Assembly: GCF_028765165.1 (NCBI RefSeq)
Contig: NZ_JARADB010000007.1
Coordinates: 186,001-250,000 of the forward strand
Source: Paenibacillus sp. MAHUQ-63
GTDB taxonomy: Bacteria > Bacillota > Bacilli > Paenibacillales > NBRC-103111
Direction: 5' to 3'
Length of the DNA stretch: 64,000 nt
A program made the translations under genes and the position numbers. The notes under the pieces were generated by a model, which was not told the origin of the DNA, did not search any database, and saw nothing but the letters and a program-made list of their open reading frames with translations. Below are positions 23,963-31,690 of the stretch, piece by piece. Each line of letters begins with the position of its first letter. The first letter of the stretch is position 1.

Positions 23963-24935
23963 AGAGGCTGGGCAGCGTGCCGGAGCTTGCTGACCGGTGA
24001 TGCTGCAGAAACTTTTTGCCGTATTCCCCGTGGGGGTTAATTTCGGCGTGTTCGATTTGAATCGTTGCGTGCTCGATGCCGTATTTGCTTTTGAGCGTCT
24101 CGTTGATGGCGAGGATGACGCAGAAGGGCTGAATGTTCGGCGAGATGAACACGTGAGCGGTTAAGGAGTAGTGGTCCGTTGATACGGCCCACAGATGCAT
24201 TTCGTGCACATCTTCTACGCCCTCGACTTGGGCGATTTGCTGGCGAATGTCATCGAGGTTGAAGCGTTCGGGCACCGATTCCATGAGAATCAGGTAGGAT
24301 TCGCGAATGATTTTACTGCCGCCTGTAAAAATGATGCCGCCGATGACCATCGAGATCAGTGGGTCGAACCAGAGCAACCCGGAGTAATAAATAATGATGG
24401 AAGACACGATGACGCCGACCGAGCTGAGCAAATCGCCGAAGAAATGCCAGAGTGCGCTTTTGACATTGAGATTATCTTCTTCTTTGACGCTGTTGTGAAG
24501 CACGAGTGTGAGCACGAGGTTCACAATAAGACCGATCGAGGCGATGCCTAGCATGAGTCCGAGTTGGATCGGCTGAGGATGAATGATGCGCTGAATGCCC
24601 TCGATGAAGATGCCGATTGCGATGACGCAGAGCGCCAAGCCGTTCAGGAATGAGGCGATAATCTCGAAACGCAGGAATCCGAACGTGAACCGCGCATTCG
24701 GCTCGCGGGTTGCCAGGTGCAGGGCGATCATGCTTAAGCCTAATGCGATGACGTCCGAGATCATATGGGCGGAATCCGATAGCAGGGCCAGTGAGTTCGA
24801 CAGCACCCCGCCGACGATTTCGACGATGGTGAAGAAGGCGGTCAGCAGAAGGGTCACCCATAATGTTTTTCTTGTTTTGGTTTGTTGTTTGACATGATGA
24901 AGATGATGATAGTCGTATTGGAAATCGGTGCTCAT
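23961..24935 (-). CDS. czcD: Cation diffusion facilitator, CzcD-like zinc/divalent metal exporter
   Basis: A 324-residue membrane protein with six membrane segments and a cytoplasmic C-terminal domain. The metal site motifs SDSAHMISDVIALG (segment 2) and HFFGDLLSSVGVI (segment 5) supply the HD-HD ligands of zinc-transporting facilitators. A histidine-rich N-terminus (YHHLHHVKQQ) may bind metal. It exports zinc, cobalt or cadmium in exchange for protons. AAGGAGG precedes the ATG. The upstream region is AT-rich, with imperfect TAATAA/TTATT arms that could hold a metal-sensor site. The symbol follows family resemblance. Confidence 0.9.
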   Translation of the reverse strand: MSTDFQYDYHHLHHVKQQTKTRKTLWVTLLLTAFFTIVEIVGGVLSNSLALLSDSAHMISDVIALGLSMIALHLATREPNARFTFGFLRFEIIASFLNGLALCVIAIGIFIEGIQRIIHPQPIQLGLMLGIASIGLIVNLVLTLVLHNSVKEEDNLNVKSALWHFFGDLLSSVGVIVSSIIIYYSGLLWFDPLISMVIGGIIFTGGSKIIRESYLILMESVPERFNLDDIRQQIAQVEGVEDVHEMHLWAVSTDHYSLTAHVFISPNIQPFCVILAINETLKSKYGIEHATIQIEHAEINPHGEYGKKFLQHHRSASSGTLPSL

Positions 24936-25083
24936 AAGGCGCCTCCTTGTCTTGATATTAATTATAATAATTCTAATTTAGTTATTACTATTATATGCTA
25001 GCGGTAGGGGCTGGTGCAACCCCTGTTGCATTATTTTTCTGTGAAGACTACAAAAGTGGATGTCGATAAAGCGTTTTCTATTT

Positions 25084-25141
25084 TGTAACATAAATGAAAT
25101 ATTCCTGTTATGGTTCCATAATGTTTGGGAGGTAATATAAT
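25084..25141 (+). promoter_or_regulatory. Promoter of small-RNA candidate 1 with three 11-base-spaced heptads
   Basis: Heptads TGTAACA (25084), TGAAATA (25095) and TGTTATG (25106) lie at an exact 11-base period, the phasing of PhoP-type tandem sites. A TATAAT at 25136-25141 has no good -35 hexamer, which suggests activator dependence. The same layout, base for base in spacing, occurs at 46693-46750. Confidence 0.55.
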
Positions 25142-25146
25142 AACCA

Positions 25147-25207
25147 AGACCCCCTTTTTAATATAAACTTTTTGAACCCGGCCCCGTTGGCTGGGTTCCT
25201 TTTTTTT
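25147..25207 (+). ncRNA. Small regulatory RNA candidate 1 (C-rich, paralogue of the one near 46755)
   Basis: Starting about 6-8 bases after the TATAAT, the transcript would be near 60 bases: an unstructured AAGACCCCC and U-run, an A/U stretch, then a 10-base-pair hairpin with loop CCGTT at 25174-25198, ending in 8 T. The 5' part is nearly identical to the copy at 46755, while the hairpin differs by compensatory changes. No start codon with a ribosome site lies within it. C-rich single-stranded ends of this kind pair with Shine-Dalgarno sequences in FsrA and RoxS/RsaE. The remaining gene-free flank (24936-25368) shows nothing else I can name. Confidence 0.65.
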
Positions 25208-25368
25208 GTCTGTAAGAAAAGAGTGCGGCGCGAGAAACTGTGAGCAATGTGCTGCGTCCGGATCTGCTGAGGAAGGAATTGTGAAAACGGACGGATGACC
25301 ATTCAGATTGTGGTATCCTCACTGCCGCTGGACGATTCCCCATGTTTTGAAGACGGTTCCCCAAGCTT

Positions 25369-26487
25369 ATGTATTGTCGAAATGCTACTTTAATAGAAGA
25401 GCGACTGATACTACATGAAAGGCTGTGGGCTGGAATGCTGCAATCCTATGCAGACAAAGTATGGCAAGAGATGATCAAAGACCACACCGGCGAGTGGGGC
25501 ATGGATATTCATCAGTGGGATTGGGTGCCTGGCGTCGGCGTTATCGCCATATTGGACTACTATCAGTCAACAGGCGATGCGAAGGCATTGGCTTATTTGC
25601 AGGAGTGGGTCAAACGAAATGAAGAGAAGGCCAAGGGGACCAAGGTGATCAACTCGATCGCGCCTTACGCGATATTCCCGGCTCTGCACAGAATCACGGG
25701 AGATGCGTGGTACAAGGATGAAGCGGTGCGCATCGCGGAATGGCTGATTCATGAAACGCCGCGTACCCGAGAGGGCGCCTTCGAGCATACGGTGACGGAA
25801 AACGTGGAGTTCTCCGAGCAGGTATGGGCGGACACGATCTATATGGCCGTGTTGTTCCTGGCCCGCACGGCCAAGCTGGCCGGCAATAAGACGTATGCGG
25901 AAGAAGCGCTGGACCAAGTGCTGATTCATCTGCGCCTCTTGCAGGACCCGCAGACGCAGGTGCTGTTCCATGGGTGGAACTGCGCTAGCGGGAATCATAT
26001 GTCCGGCGCACGCTGGACACGGGCGAATGCTTGGGTGGCGGCCGGTGTGCCGATGATTGTGGAGGAGATAGCAGAGCTTGCAGCGATTCCGGAAGAGCTT
26101 AAGGAACGATACGGCCGCCTCATGGCAGGGCTGCTTGCCTATCAGCAAAGCGACGGGTTGTGGAGTACGGTGATGGATCAGCCGCATTTCTATCGCGAGG
26201 TTTCGGGGAGCGCGGGCATCGCATTCGGACTGTTAAAAGGCGCCGAGGCCGGGCTTATTACCCAATCCGATGAAACTGCGGCAGCCGTGCAGCGCGCTGT
26301 AGGCGCTATACTGCCTCAGATTACGGAGGATGGCGTTGTTCTGAGCGTATCCGGCGGAACGCCGGTGATGCCGACGGTGCAGGCTTATCAAGACAATATT
26401 CCAACATATCCGACACTTTACGGCCAAGGACTTGTGCTGATGCTGCTGGCCAAAGTCATGCAGAAGGAGCGGGTGAACCATGCCTAA
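25369..26487 (+). CDS. Glycoside hydrolase family 88/105 (unsaturated uronyl hydrolase)
   Basis: A protein of up to 372 residues with the alpha/alpha six-barrel of GH88/GH105. Recognisable parts are VWADTIYMAVLFLAR, holding the conserved catalytic-type Asp, and HGWNCASGNHMSGARWTRAN. These enzymes hydrate the unsaturated uronic acid left at the end of oligosaccharides by polysaccharide lyases, releasing the adjoining sugar; YteR and YesR act on rhamnogalacturonan. It has no signal peptide, so it acts in the cytoplasm. The start is uncertain: neither the ATG at 25369 nor that at 25435 has a good ribosome site. It overlaps the next gene by 8 bases. Confidence 0.85.
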   Translation: MYCRNATLIEERLILHERLWAGMLQSYADKVWQEMIKDHTGEWGMDIHQWDWVPGVGVIAILDYYQSTGDAKALAYLQEWVKRNEEKAKGTKVINSIAPYAIFPALHRITGDAWYKDEAVRIAEWLIHETPRTREGAFEHTVTENVEFSEQVWADTIYMAVLFLARTAKLAGNKTYAEEALDQVLIHLRLLQDPQTQVLFHGWNCASGNHMSGARWTRANAWVAAGVPMIVEEIAELAAIPEELKERYGRLMAGLLAYQQSDGLWSTVMDQPHFYREVSGSAGIAFGLLKGAEAGLITQSDETAAAVQRAVGAILPQITEDGVVLSVSGGTPVMPTVQAYQDNIPTYPTLYGQGLVLMLLAKVMQKERVNHA

Positions 26488-28177
26488 CGCAGAACTGCTT
26501 GCGGCCATTCAAGCGGCCGAGGAGAAGTATGACTCGCAGGTAAAGCTCGTTCGAACGCCGCTCACGGCTACCTACCATACGGCGCTGAAGCCGGATAAGC
26601 ATCCATTCGTTTATGCGCTGTTTCCGTCTACCTGCTATGCCTATGATTTATTGCAGTATGGCGGAGAGGCAAATGTCGATAGGGCAATCGATATACTTGA
26701 AGTCGTGACGGCGCAGCAGGATCGGGATTCGGCGCGGGCCTCCTACGGCATTTGGCCGTATTTCTATGAAGAATCGCTGGATGAGATGGATCGTCCCGAT
26801 TGGAATATGGCGGATTTTCACGGGAAGCGTCTGGTGCTGATTCTAAAAAATTACCAAGAGCTCCTTCCGCAGCGGCTTATTGATCGAATTCGTGAAGCCG
26901 TGTATCACGCTTGCCATGCGATCATGCTTCGGAATGTCGGGCCGCACTATACGAATATTGCGATTATGGGGGCTATGGTCACGCTGGTCGGCGGCGAAGT
27001 GCTGGGCGATGAGGAAATCCGGAGCTATGGCGAGCAGCGGCTAAAAAGGTTTCACACATTCACAACGGGCATCGGCACATTTACGGAATATAACAGCCCC
27101 TGCTACACGCCGATTGCGATTGAGGAGCTGCACAGCATTTATCAAGAGTCCAAGACCGCAGAGGCTGTCTCGCTTGCCGAGCAATTGCTGGACATCGCAT
27201 GGCACATGATCGCCCAACATTATCACCCGGCTACGGAGCAGTGGGGCGGACCTTATAGCAGAACGTATAGCACTTTGCTCACGGAACGGGAAACCCGTTT
27301 TATACGTAACGGACTTAGCCGAGAGGGCGATCACATTCGTTGTCCTGAGAAGTACCATGCTTTGTTTCAGGCCAATGAGGAACGTTATTATATAGTGCCT
27401 ACTTTGATGGCTGCGGAAACAGGCTATCAGAATTATGCCACAACGTATCAAAATGAAAGGTTAACCCTCGGCAGCTACAGCAAAGGGATCATGTGGAACC
27501 AGCGCCGGAATCTGTTAGGCTTCGTGGATGCCGGAGGCAAGAAAGTGTTCGTACAGCTGCAGTTTCTGAAGGACGGCCGAGATTTCTGCTCCGCCATCTA
27601 CACGGGGGTTCAGTCCCGCCAGCATGTGCTGTTCAGCTTTAATTTGGCTACGGATAACGGTGCCTGGCACCAGGAGCTGGATATCATCAACGGCAGGTTC
27701 AAAGCGAAGGATTTGCGTATACGGGTGCTGCTTGGCGGCGATGTGGCGCAGTTAGCTCTGCCCGCCGTGCTCGAAAATGGCCGCTGTGAAGCACAGATCG
27801 GTGATGTGAAGCTTCATGTGGAAGCTGTGCTGGGCGGCACCGATTACGGAGAGCTCACCTTAGCAGCGGAGCGCACGGAGAAGGAGCTGCACTTGGATTA
27901 TGTGATCGCGACGGGCGGGGAGGAGCGGGATTATGATTTCCACGCGCTGCAGCAGGCGTTATGGATTTTTGCTTTGTCGCTCGGAAGCGATGAGCCGCTC
28001 GATGTGGAGCTGACCCGGGACGGCCAGCAGGTGACGGCATCGGCCCGGACCGAGGAAGGCACGATGGCGATTCAAGTATCGCAATTGCCAGGCAAGACGA
28101 GCGACTTCTACCTCGGGAACAACGTACACTTTGCTTCCGGGTTGCTAGAGGCGAATCGTACAGCGGCAGTTGAGTAA
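26480..28177 (+). CDS. Hypothetical protein, probably an alpha/alpha-toroid plus beta-sandwich polysaccharide-active protein
   Basis: A 565-residue protein I cannot place in a named family. Residues 1-300 are helix-rich, with aromatic motifs such as NVGPHYTNIAIMGAMV and FTEYNSPCYTPIAI. The latter resembles a TEYNSP motif seen in uncharacterised proteins with an alpha/alpha toroid. Residues 330-560 look like beta-sandwich. This architecture is common in polysaccharide lyases and related enzymes. No signal peptide is present. The 8-base overlap with the GH105 gene implies coupled translation and a shared substrate, and a lyase would produce exactly what a GH105 removes. That function is inference. 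Confidence 0.6.
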   Translation: MPNAELLAAIQAAEEKYDSQVKLVRTPLTATYHTALKPDKHPFVYALFPSTCYAYDLLQYGGEANVDRAIDILEVVTAQQDRDSARASYGIWPYFYEESLDEMDRPDWNMADFHGKRLVLILKNYQELLPQRLIDRIREAVYHACHAIMLRNVGPHYTNIAIMGAMVTLVGGEVLGDEEIRSYGEQRLKRFHTFTTGIGTFTEYNSPCYTPIAIEELHSIYQESKTAEAVSLAEQLLDIAWHMIAQHYHPATEQWGGPYSRTYSTLLTERETRFIRNGLSREGDHIRCPEKYHALFQANEERYYIVPTLMAAETGYQNYATTYQNERLTLGSYSKGIMWNQRRNLLGFVDAGGKKVFVQLQFLKDGRDFCSAIYTGVQSRQHVLFSFNLATDNGAWHQELDIINGRFKAKDLRIRVLLGGDVAQLALPAVLENGRCEAQIGDVKLHVEAVLGGTDYGELTLAAERTEKELHLDYVIATGGEERDYDFHALQQALWIFALSLGSDEPLDVELTRDGQQVTASARTEEGTMAIQVSQLPGKTSDFYLGNNVHFASGLLEANRTAAVE

Positions 28178-28231
28178 AAGGCAGGGCAGAACAACCCTTT
28201 TTGCATGTGTCCGCATGTGAAGAGGGTTGTT

Positions 28232-29173
28232 TTAGTTTGACAGCCCTCTCCGCCGGTAAGCCTCAATCCGGTACTGCTTGGGGGTGATGCCGGTTGCTTT
28301 TTTGAAGAGATGAAAGAAATGCGAGATATCGCCAAAGCCTGTGGCCGATGCGATGTCCGTCACCGTACGGTCCGTTTCCATCAACAGCCGCTTGGCTTGG
28401 TTGAGACGATACTCCGTCAGGAACTGGCCGATCGTCGTTCCGGTCGTTTCCTTGAATGCCGTGAAGAGCTGCGAACGAGAGACGGGGAAGCGCAGCACGA
28501 GATCCTCGATCAGGATGCTCTCTTGATAATGTGCGATGAGATAGGCGAGCACGTCGCCGATCAGCTGCGGATCATCGCGCTTCGTATCCTGCGTGGCGGC
28601 TTCCGCCTGCAGACGGAACAGCTCTAGGAAAAATTCGCTGATGATTTTGAGCACTTCCAGCTCGTAAAGCGGGGTGCGCTCTTGCAAGTGAAGCTCCAGC
28701 TGCGCAAAAATGCCCTGCATCGTGACAAGCTGCTGCGGCGTCAGGAAGTAATGGCTTGCATCGGGATGCCCCGCAGCCAGCATGCGCGCAATGGACAGAT
28801 CGGATGCTTGGCACATGCCGTGCAGCTTCTCCAGGTACGATTCGTCCAGCGACAGCACGTAACGGTGGAATTCGGGGCTGTGCCCATGATAAGGGCGATG
28901 CAGCACATTCGGATGAATGACGGTCAAACTACCTGCATGAAGCGGGAGTAACCGGTCGCCGACGACATAGGAGCCGGAGCCCTGCAGGACGAAATAAATT
29001 TCGTAGCCGTTATGAGCATGCAGCTGAGGCTGAATGAGCGGTGTAATCCGGTATTCGCAGTGCACAGGATATTCTTTTAAGAAATGATTCGTATAATCGT
29101 CAATAGCGTAGTAAACCGCAGACGTATCGGCAGTTTCCGCAGTATCCGCAGTATCCGGCTTGGCGCGCAGCAC
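28232..29173 (-). CDS. AraC-family transcriptional regulator
   Basis: A 313-residue regulator. A cupin-type N-terminal sensor (QLHAHNGYEIYFVLQGSGSY) is followed by the double helix-turn-helix of AraC (SRSQLFTAFKETTGTTIGQF and DIASATGFGDISHFFHLFKK). The start is GTG at 29173, set by AAGGAGGAG 8 bases upstream. An ATG 4 bases nearer is out of frame. The extreme N-terminus has a Thr-Ala-Asp repeat. It is convergent with the GH105/lyase-like pair and probably controls it in response to a sugar. Effector unknown. Confidence 0.88.
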   Translation of the reverse strand: MLRAKPDTADTAETADTSAVYYAIDDYTNHFLKEYPVHCEYRITPLIQPQLHAHNGYEIYFVLQGSGSYVVGDRLLPLHAGSLTVIHPNVLHRPYHGHSPEFHRYVLSLDESYLEKLHGMCQASDLSIARMLAAGHPDASHYFLTPQQLVTMQGIFAQLELHLQERTPLYELEVLKIISEFFLELFRLQAEAATQDTKRDDPQLIGDVLAYLIAHYQESILIEDLVLRFPVSRSQLFTAFKETTGTTIGQFLTEYRLNQAKRLLMETDRTVTDIASATGFGDISHFFHLFKKATGITPKQYRIEAYRRRGLSN

Positions 29174-29264
29174 GCATGTCTCCTCCTTAGGCTGATGTAC
29201 AGCCTTTGTCCTGAATTAACTATAAGGGATGGGAGGAGCGCTTCACAAGCGGTGCTGCGGGCAG

Positions 29265-29605
29265 GCAAGCGACCCTATCCAGCTGCAAGTCGGAGATAAT
29301 ACAGTTACGGTTATCGTGACTGCATTAACGGAACTACGAAGACGTATACAATCCATGTGAACCGGGCCGCTCAAGCGGTTGAAGATGATCATCATGAGGA
29401 TGGCGGCGGCGGATCGTCCGGCTCCGAGCCAAGCCAACCGAAAGATGGCGTTCTCACACTGCCGGCAGGTCAAGCGGGTGAAGTTAGCTTGGGAGATGCC
29501 GTTCAGATTTTCATTCCAGCGAATGCAACCGAACAGGAAATCAAGCTAACGATCCAACAGCTGCAAGACACGCAAAACCTGCTCCAAAACGGCGGGATCT
29601 TTTAA
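29265..29605 (+). pseudogene. Remnant of a cell-surface protein with a cadherin-like beta-sandwich domain
   Basis: Two frames join at about 29324. The first reads PIQLQVGDNTVTVIVTA and the second NGTTKTYTIHVNRAAQAV, together the end of a cadherin-like beta-sandwich repeat as found in large Paenibacillus surface proteins. A Gly/Ser/Pro linker and a VSLGDAVQIFIPANATEQE segment follow, then an early stop. So the gene is truncated at both ends and frameshifted. The GTG-started frame at 29357-29605 alone would give 82 residues but has no ribosome site. It lies in a gap between two intact convergent genes. Confidence 0.7.
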
Positions 29606-29844
29606 CCGAACAGGATGTCCAGGATCGTCCCTAGCTGCCCGCGCGATTTGCCTTCGAGAATGCGGGGGTTGTACACTTCGACAAAACCGCAATTGTCACA
29701 GGAAACGAATAAGAAATGATTGTGCTGGATATCGAACATTTTGCTGAGACCGGTGCCTGTCATGGCGACTTCTTTGATCCGGCAGCCCGTTCCGGTGCAT
29801 TTGGCGCATTTGAACTTTTCCTGGATGGCATCCTCAATACGCAT
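29602..29844 (-). CDS. Small zinc-ribbon protein (COG3478-like)
   Basis: An 80-residue protein with two CxxC-type knuckles, FKCAKCTGTGC and VSCDNCGFVEVY, and a C-terminal GTILDILFG. This is the layout of the predicted nucleic-acid-binding zinc-ribbon proteins related to YpzJ. Function unknown. GGGAGGG precedes the ATG. It overlaps the end of the surface-protein remnant by 4 bases. Confidence 0.8.
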   Translation of the reverse strand: MRIEDAIQEKFKCAKCTGTGCRIKEVAMTGTGLSKMFDIQHNHFLFVSCDNCGFVEVYNPRILEGKSRGQLGTILDILFG

Positions 29845-29944
29845 TTGACATCCCTCCCATTAAATGTAAATGTTTCGTCATTTTTAATAGGTTATGTCGG
29901 GACTCTAGAATCTAATCCTTGATCCTCACATTGCGCTGGTGACC

Positions 29945-30485
29945 GTTAGCCGGCTGCGGGCCTGCATAAATAAGGCACAACTGTTGGGTCGCGTGGGGGG
30001 CCAGCCGGCGGGTGGAACGTTCGCCGGCTTCTAACGGACACCGCGGCCGCTATTGGAATGCAGCCCGGCGTGTTTCTGCGCTAACGGACACAGGAGCGCC
30101 TATATGCCGATTTCACGGTGAAATCGGCCCGAAAACACGCGAATAACGGCACTGGTGTCCGTTAGATCCTCAGAACGGCGAAAATTCGCCGAATAGGCGC
30201 ATCTGTGTCCGTTAGCCGGCTGAGGGCCTGCACGAACAAAGGCACAACTGGTTGGGTCGCGCGGGTAGTTCAGCCGGGCGGATGGAAGGTTCGCCGGCTT
30301 CTAACGGACACCGCGGCCGCTATTGGAATGCAGCCCGGCGTGTTCCTGCTCCAACGGACACAGGAGCGCCTATTTGCCGATTTCACCGTGAAATCGGCTC
30401 GGAAACACGCGAATAACGGCACTGGTGTCCGTTAGATCCTCAGAACGGCGAAAATTCGGCGAATAGGCGCATCTGTGTCCGTTAG
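29945..30485. repeat. 270-base tandem duplication carrying CTAACGGACAC-family hairpins
   Basis: Two near-identical units lie head to tail: CTAACGGACACCGCGGCCGC starts at 30031 and again at 30301, exactly 270 bases apart, and GTGTCCGTTAGCCGG recurs at 30205 and 30475. Each unit carries two CTAACGGACAC and two GTGTCCGTTAG ends. An inner hairpin CCGATTTCA/TGAAATCGG lies in each. The copies differ at scattered bases and small indels. This fills most of the gene-free stretch 29845-30509, and no gene is supported in it. Confidence 0.85.
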
Positions 30486-30509
30486 CCGGCTGCGGGCCGC
30501 CAATTGCCG

Positions 30510-31559
30510 CTAAAGGCTCGGCGCATTCGGGGGCGCCGTCGTGCCGCCAATCCACAGCTCGCCCTGGATGCGAATGTGCTCGCACGGCAGCGTCGGATTG
30601 GCGATGCGCCAGAGCATCCGGTCGGCGGCGCGGTAGCCCGTCTCGCGAACGGCGAGCAGCGGCCGGGTGAACGCCGGCAGGGATGCCGGCTGGTCGTTGA
30701 GCATGCCGATGAGCGAGATGTCCTCCGGCACCCGCAGGCCGAGCTCGGCGCACAGCCGGTACACGGCCGGGACTTCGCCGTCGACGCCGCAGATAATGGC
30801 CGTGGGCGTATAAGCCAGCAGCTTGGCGCGCAGATCGTTCAGCCAGTGCGGATTCGCCGTGCGCTCATCGATCGAGTGCCTGGCGGGATCGATGGCTGCA
30901 TCGAATTCGTTCATCGCATGCTGGAACGCCTGCCAGCGGAGAATAAACCCCCGTTGGTGATACGTATCCCCCACGTACATGATATGGACATGGCCGATCG
31001 ATCGCAGGTAGGCGACCGCCTGGTACGTGGCTTCGTAGATGTCCCAGATGACGCTGTCGACCTTCGTGCCGAGAGGCGGGTAGCTCAGCAAAATTTTGGG
31101 AACCGGCAGCTTCAGAAGCTCGTCCTCCCAGGACTTGGGCGTAAGGCTCGGTGCGATGAAGATGCCATCCGTGTAAGCAAGGCCGTGCTCTTCCAGCCAG
31201 CCGGACATCGCCCCCTCCCGAATGGAAGTAGGCAGCAGGCACGTCTCGATATGGTGGCCGAAGGAAGCGAAGCGGTCGCGCAGCCCGAGGGTCAAGCGCT
31301 CGTTATAGCTGACGGAGGCTTCCGTTTGAACGAGCAGAAAGCGCATTTTCTCTATGGGATAAGGGGCGATGTGTTCGGCCCGTAAGCTGCGTATTTGATC
31401 CTTGGTAAAATAACCGCGGAGCTCCATCGTCTCCAAAATCAGCTGTCGTGTCGTTTCCGACATGCCGGGCTTGCCCTTGAGCGCTTTGGAAACGGTTTGT
31501 ACGGTTAGGCCCAGCTCTTTGGCGATCGTTTTTTGCGTGACGTCTTTGCGTATAGGCAT
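30510..31559 (-). CDS. LacI-family transcriptional regulator
   Basis: A 349-residue regulator with the LacI helix-turn-helix (TQKTIAKELGLTVQTVSKAL) and a substrate-binding-protein-like effector domain (VDSVIWDIYEATYQAVAYL, AIICGVDGEVPAVYRL). GAGGTGAG precedes the ATG. It is divergent from an FAD-dependent oxidoreductase across about 130 bases that contain repeated TTAAACTA motifs. It most likely represses that gene and itself. The inducer is unknown; neighbouring genes point to a sugar or sugar acid. Confidence 0.87.
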   Translation of the reverse strand: MPIRKDVTQKTIAKELGLTVQTVSKALKGKPGMSETTRQLILETMELRGYFTKDQIRSLRAEHIAPYPIEKMRFLLVQTEASVSYNERLTLGLRDRFASFGHHIETCLLPTSIREGAMSGWLEEHGLAYTDGIFIAPSLTPKSWEDELLKLPVPKILLSYPPLGTKVDSVIWDIYEATYQAVAYLRSIGHVHIMYVGDTYHQRGFILRWQAFQHAMNEFDAAIDPARHSIDERTANPHWLNDLRAKLLAYTPTAIICGVDGEVPAVYRLCAELGLRVPEDISLIGMLNDQPASLPAFTRPLLAVRETGYRAADRMLWRIANPTLPCEHIRIQGELWIGGTTAPPNAPSL

Positions 31560-31606
31560 GCTGGCTCACCTCTATTTGATTATATTCCGTATCGTACCAT
31601 GAACGG

Positions 31607-31659
31607 TTTATAGATTAAACTAAAGTTAAACTAGTTTCATGCGAGCGCCGGACTATAAT
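31607..31659 (+). promoter_or_regulatory. Promoter and candidate LacI-type operator of the FAD oxidoreductase
   Basis: TATAAT at 31654-31659 has no good -35 match. Just upstream, TTAAACTA occurs twice (about 31614 and 31625), and AAACTAGTTT at about 31628-31637 is a perfect palindrome over the -35 position. The TATAAT overlaps the first in-frame ATG, which rules that ATG out as the start. Confidence 0.5.
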
Positions 31660-31690
31660 GAAGGTATTCGATCATATGGAGGTTGTGCAA

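Noticed and set aside
25084..25207. Treating the small-RNA locus as a mere terminator of czcD or a leader of the GH105 gene
   Set aside because: czcD is transcribed away from it, the hairpin ends in T before the GH105 gene, and a spaced promoter is conserved with the second copy.
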